DNA from: Salsipaludibacter albus
GTDB taxonomy: Bacteria > Actinomycetota > Nitriliruptoria > Nitriliruptorales > Nitriliruptoraceae
Reading direction: 5' to 3'
Length of the DNA: 64,000 bases
NCBI RefSeq assembly: GCF_019798055.1
Contig: NZ_JAHOPH010000003.1
Location: forward strand, 115,531-179,530
The notes under the pieces were generated by a model, which did no database searches, was not told the origin of the DNA, and saw nothing but the letters and a program-made list of their open reading frames with translations. The position numbers were made by a program, and so were the translations under genes. Positions 60,592 through 64,000 of the stretch are shown here, piece by piece (position 1 is the stretch's first letter; each line of letters starts with the position of its first letter).

Positions 60592-62721
60592 ATGGCCAAG
60601 CGTCCGCCACTCAAGTCGCTGCGCAACATCGGCATCATGGCGCACATCGACGCCGGCAAGACGACCACCACCGAGCGCATCCTCTTCTACACGGGGAAGA
60701 ACTACAAGATCGGTGAGGTCCACGACGGCGCCGCCACGATGGACTGGATGGAGCAGGAGCAGGAGCGTGGGATCACGATCACGTCGGCCGCCACCACGGC
60801 CGCGTGGGCGGATCACACCATCAACATCATCGACACGCCCGGCCACGTCGACTTCACCGTCGAGGTCGAGCGCTCGCTGCGCGTGCTCGACGGTGCGATC
60901 GCCGTGTTCGACGGTGTCGCCGGGGTCGAGCCCCAGTCCGAGACCGTCTGGCGCCAGGCCGACAAGTACGGCGTGCCGCGCATGTGCTTCATCAACAAGC
61001 TCGACCGCACGGGCGCGTCCTTCGAGTTCTCGTTCAACTCCATCCGTGAGCGGCTGACCACCAGCGCCGTCGCGATCCAGCTGCCGATCGGGCGCGAGTC
61101 CGGCCTGCGTGGCGTCGTGGACCTGGTCCGCAACGTCGGCATCGTCTGGAAGGGTGACGACCTGGGCGCGTCCTTCGAGGAGGTCGCGGTCGCCGACGTC
61201 GCCGACGAGATCATGGGCGACGTCGACGCCGCCCGGGCCGAGCTGATGGAGATGGTCGCCGAGACCGACGAGGAACTGCTCGAGGCCTACCTCGAGAACG
61301 GCGAGCTGACCGTCGAGGAGCTCAAGCGGGGCCTGCGCGCCGCCACCATCGCCAACGAGCTCGTGCCGGTCATGACCGGCTCGGCCCTGGCCAACACCGG
61401 TGTCCAGCCCCTGCTCGACGCCGTGGTCGACTACCTGCCGAGCCCGCTGGAGGTCCCGCCCATGAAGGGCCAGGACCCCCGGACCGGCGAGCCGATGACC
61501 CGCGCGCCCGACGACGACGAGCCGTTCTCGGCCCTGGCCTTCAAGGTCATGACCGACCCCTACGTGGGCACCCTGGTGTTCACGCGGGTGTACTCGGGCA
61601 CGCTCGAGTCCGGCTCCTACATCCACAACGTCACCAAGGACGAGAAGCTGCGCGTCGGCCGCATCCTCCAGATGCACGCCAACTCGCGCGAGGACCGTGA
61701 CAAGACCATGACCGGCGACATCGTCGCCCTGGTCGGGCTCAAGTCCACCACCACCGGTGACACCCTGTCGGACCCCGACGAGCGCATCCTGCTCGAGTCG
61801 ATGGAGTTCCCCGACCCGGTGATCGACATCGCCATCGAGCCCAAGACCAAGACCGACCAGGAGAAGCTGATCGTCGGGCTGATGAAGCTCGCCGAGGAGG
61901 ACCCGACCTTCCGGGTCCACACCGACGAGGAGACCGGCCAGACGATCATCGGCGGGATGGGCGAGCTCCACCTCGAGATCATCGTCGACCGGCTCCTGCG
62001 CGAGTTCAAGGTCGAGGCCAACGTGGGTCGCCCGCAGGTGGCCTACCGCGAGTCGCTGAAGAAGGCCGTCGAGAAGGTCTCCTACACCCACAAGAAGCAG
62101 ACTGGTGGTTCCGGGCAGTTCGGACAGGTCGTCATCAACGTCCGTCCCCTGACCGACGAGGACCGCGAGGAGTACGAGCTCGACGAGGACACCCACTACC
62201 ACTTCGAGTCCAAGATCTACGGTGGTTCGATCCCGCGGGAGTACATCCCCGCCGTCGACGCCGGGATCCGCGACTCGCTGGAGTCGGGCGTGCTGGCCGG
62301 CTACCCGCTCGTCGACGTGTTCGTCGAGCTGGTGGACGGGGCCTACCACGACGTGGACTCGTCCGAGATGGCCTTCAAGATCACCGGCTCCATGGCCTTC
62401 AAGGAGGCCGCGCGCCGTGCCGGCGTGGTCCTCCTCGAGCCGGTCATGGAGGTCGAGGTGACCACCCCCGACGACTACCTCGGTGACGTCATGGGCGACC
62501 TGTCCGGTCGTCGTGGGCTGATCGGCGGGTCGACCCCGCGCGGCCAGGCCACCGTCATCGACGCCCGTGTCCCCCTGGCCGAGATGTTCGGCTACACGAC
62601 CGACCTGCGCTCGATGAGCCAGGGCCGCGCCCAGTCCTCGATGCAGTTCGGGGCCTACGAACCCGCCCCGCGATCCATCCAGGAAGAAGTCGTCGCGAAG
62701 GCCCGTGGCGAAGACGCCTGA
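60592..62721 (+). CDS. fusA: Elongation factor G
   Basis: A 709-residue translocase GTPase. The P-loop is '[18 protein letters not shown]' (residues ~14-31), followed by '[20 protein letters not shown]' and '[10 protein letters not shown]'. Domain II begins around residue 300; '[18 protein letters not shown]' and '[17 protein letters not shown]' are in domains III and IV. ATG at 60592 lies in a 104-nt gap with no strong ribosome site. Its stop codon is inside a hairpin. Confidence 0.98.
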   Translation: MAKRPPLKSLRNIGIMAHIDAGKTTTTERILFYTGKNYKIGEVHDGAATMDWMEQEQERGITITSAATTAAWADHTINIIDTPGHVDFTVEVERSLRVLDGAIAVFDGVAGVEPQSETVWRQADKYGVPRMCFINKLDRTGASFEFSFNSIRERLTTSAVAIQLPIGRESGLRGVVDLVRNVGIVWKGDDLGASFEEVAVADVADEIMGDVDAARAELMEMVAETDEELLEAYLENGELTVEELKRGLRAATIANELVPVMTGSALANTGVQPLLDAVVDYLPSPLEVPPMKGQDPRTGEPMTRAPDDDEPFSALAFKVMTDPYVGTLVFTRVYSGTLESGSYIHNVTKDEKLRVGRILQMHANSREDRDKTMTGDIVALVGLKSTTTGDTLSDPDERILLESMEFPDPVIDIAIEPKTKTDQEKLIVGLMKLAEEDPTFRVHTDEETGQTIIGGMGELHLEIIVDRLLREFKVEANVGRPQVAYRESLKKAVEKVSYTHKKQTGGSGQFGQVVINVRPLTDEDREEYELDEDTHYHFESKIYGGSIPREYIPAVDAGIRDSLESGVLAGYPLVDVFVELVDGAYHDVDSSEMAFKITGSMAFKEAARRAGVVLLEPVMEVEVTTPDDYLGDVMGDLSGRRGLIGGSTPRGQATVIDARVPLAEMFGYTTDLRSMSQGRAQSSMQFGAYEPAPRSIQEEVVAKARGEDA

Positions 62722-62743
62722 CCTCGCTGCGCTCGGTCAGGCG
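62715..62743 (+). promoter_or_regulatory. Hairpin overlapping the fusA stop codon
   Basis: CGCCTGACC (62715-62723) pairs with GGTCAGGCG (62735-62743); the TGA stop is in the 5' arm. The loop TCGCTGCGCTC resembles the sequence around the rplA stop. It may modulate read-on into tuf. Confidence 0.6.
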
Positions 62744-62811
62744 ACGACACCGACAGACACCCACCGTTCACCACCGCCGGGACGAACCGGCACACCCAGA
62801 AAGGGCCCGAG

Positions 62812-63996
62812 ATGGCCAAGGAAAAGTTTGAGCGGACCAAGCCGCACATGAACATCGGCACGATTGGTCACGTGGATCATGGGAAGACGACGTTGACTGC
62901 GGCGATCACGTTCGTGTTGGCCAAGCATGTCGAGGGCAATGTTGCGTCGGCGTTTGACCAGATCGACAAGGCGCCGGAGGAGCGTGAGCGTGGGATCACG
63001 ATCAACGTGTCGCATGTGGAGTACGAGACGGACAATCGTCACTATGCGCACGTGGATGCTCCGGGTCACGCGGACTATGTCAAGAACATGATCACGGGTG
63101 CGGCCCAGATGGATGGGGCGATCCTGGTGGTGTCGGCGGCGGATGGTCCGATGCCCCAGACGCGTGAGCACGTGTTGTTGGCGCGTCAGGTCGGTGTCCC
63201 GAAGCTGGTCGTGGCGCTCAACAAGGTCGACATGGTCGATGACGAGGAGTTGTTGGAGCTGGTGGAGATGGAGGTCGCCGAGCTGTTGGAGTCCTACGAG
63301 TTCGATGCGGACACCCCGATCGTGCGGGTGAGCGCGTTGCAGGCGTTGGATGGTGACGAGGCGGCTGAGCAGGGTGTGTTGGACCTGATGGCGAAGGTCG
63401 ACGAGTATTTCGAGGTTCCGGAGCGTGACACCGAAAAGCCGTTCTTGATGCCGATCGAGGACGTGTTTTCGATCACGGGTCGTGGCACGGTGGTGACGGG
63501 CCGCATCGAACAAGGTGTGGTGAACGTGTCGGATTCGGTGGAGATCGTGGGGATCAAGGACACGACCGAAACCACGGTCACGGGTGTGGAGATGTTCCGC
63601 AAGCTTCTGGATCGTGGTGAGGCTGGCGACAACGTGGGTGTGTTGTTGCGTGGCACGAAGAAGGACGATGTGGAGCGGGGTCAGGTGTTGGCCCAGCCGG
63701 GGTCGATCACGCCGCACACGAAGTTCGAGGCGCAGGTGTACATCCTGGGCAAGGACGAGGGTGGGCGTCACACGCCGTTCTTCAACAACTATCGGCCGCA
63801 GTTCTACTTCCGGACCACGGACGTGACGGGTGCGGTGGAGTTGCCGGATGGTGTCGAGATGGTGATGCCGGGTGACAACACCGAGATGACGGTGGAGTTG
63901 ATCGCGCCGATCGCGATGGACGAGGGTCTGCGGTTCGCCATCCGTGAGGGTGGCCGCACCGTGGGTGCCGGCCGCGTCACCTCCATCCTCGAGTAG
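62812..63996 (+). CDS. tuf: Elongation factor Tu, copy 2
   Basis: A 394-residue EF-Tu whose DNA appears identical to the copy at 27167-28351, in the same direction. Similarity starts only a few bases before ATG and ends within a few bases after the stop; the ribosome sites differ (AAAGGG here, AGGAGG in copy 1). It is the last gene of the str operon, behind fusA. It shares the odd codon choice of copy 1. Confidence 0.98.
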   Translation: MAKEKFERTKPHMNIGTIGHVDHGKTTLTAAITFVLAKHVEGNVASAFDQIDKAPEERERGITINVSHVEYETDNRHYAHVDAPGHADYVKNMITGAAQMDGAILVVSAADGPMPQTREHVLLARQVGVPKLVVALNKVDMVDDEELLELVEMEVAELLESYEFDADTPIVRVSALQALDGDEAAEQGVLDLMAKVDEYFEVPERDTEKPFLMPIEDVFSITGRGTVVTGRIEQGVVNVSDSVEIVGIKDTTETTVTGVEMFRKLLDRGEAGDNVGVLLRGTKKDDVERGQVLAQPGSITPHTKFEAQVYILGKDEGGRHTPFFNNYRPQFYFRTTDVTGAVELPDGVEMVMPGDNTEMTVELIAPIAMDEGLRFAIREGGRTVGAGRVTSILE

Positions 63997-64000
63997 GACC

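Overview
The window is high-GC DNA, densely packed with genes. The gene content is that of a deep-branching actinobacterium: the order rpmG-hadA-hadB-tRNA(Trp)-secE-nusG-rplK-rplA matches mycobacteria, IleS is a long type-2 enzyme, and there are SoxR, DUF2332, ABC-2, GTG/TTG starts and -10 boxes of the TANNNT kind. Very acidic extensions on NusG and L10 hint at a marine or halotolerant lineage (Nitriliruptoria/Euzebya-like). That placement is inference; no rRNA is present to test it.

Layout. 1-6.9 kb: the end of a hydrolase-ABC ATPase fusion with its permease, a membrane protein, a large LuxR regulator, a SAM methyltransferase and an SMP-30 lactonase. 7-16.3 kb: a trans-sulfuration PLP enzyme, a tandem palindromic repeat array, glpK, a tetR-fadA-fadB beta-oxidation operon and pgm. 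16.3-26.4 kb: a small unknown protein, a secreted M28 peptidase, a Nei-type glycosylase, metA-metY (methionine by direct sulfhydrylation), a SoxR-controlled SDR/QueA-like operon, DUF2332 and yajQ. 26.4-34 kb: tRNA Tyr/Thr/Met, the first tuf, rpmG, an oxidoreductase, a second palindromic array, hadAB, tRNA-Trp, secE, nusG, rplK and rplA. 34-41 kb: an inserted metabolic block with mtlA-mtlD (mannitol PTS), gabD, a flavin oxidoreductase and an SRPBCC protein. 41-51 kb: rplJ-rplL, a 23-residue membrane peptide, rpoB and rpoC. 51-58 kb: a glycosyltransferase/GH92 operon and ileS. 58.5-64 kb: two tiny acidic lipoproteins, then the str operon rpsL-rpsG-fusA-tuf.

The core is the transcription/translation supercluster. 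Long untranslated leaders before rplJ, rpoB and rpsL each contain hairpins. The two tuf genes are direct repeats, identical as far as I can compare them, 35.6 kb apart, flanking rpoBC and most of the supercluster. Their codon choice is unlike all neighbouring genes.

Most notable non-gene features are intergenic palindromes. Two loci each carry three copies of the same 45-nt unit at about 72-nt spacing, and two other loci carry a 52-nt unit with 12-13 nt arms. Other points worth attention are a natural Arg at S12 position 88 (the streptomycin-resistance site), unusual residues in the RpoB rifampicin pocket, a MetA homologue with Ser at the acyl-specificity site, and a textbook 19-bp-spacer SoxR-type promoter in front of the SDR/QueA-like operon.
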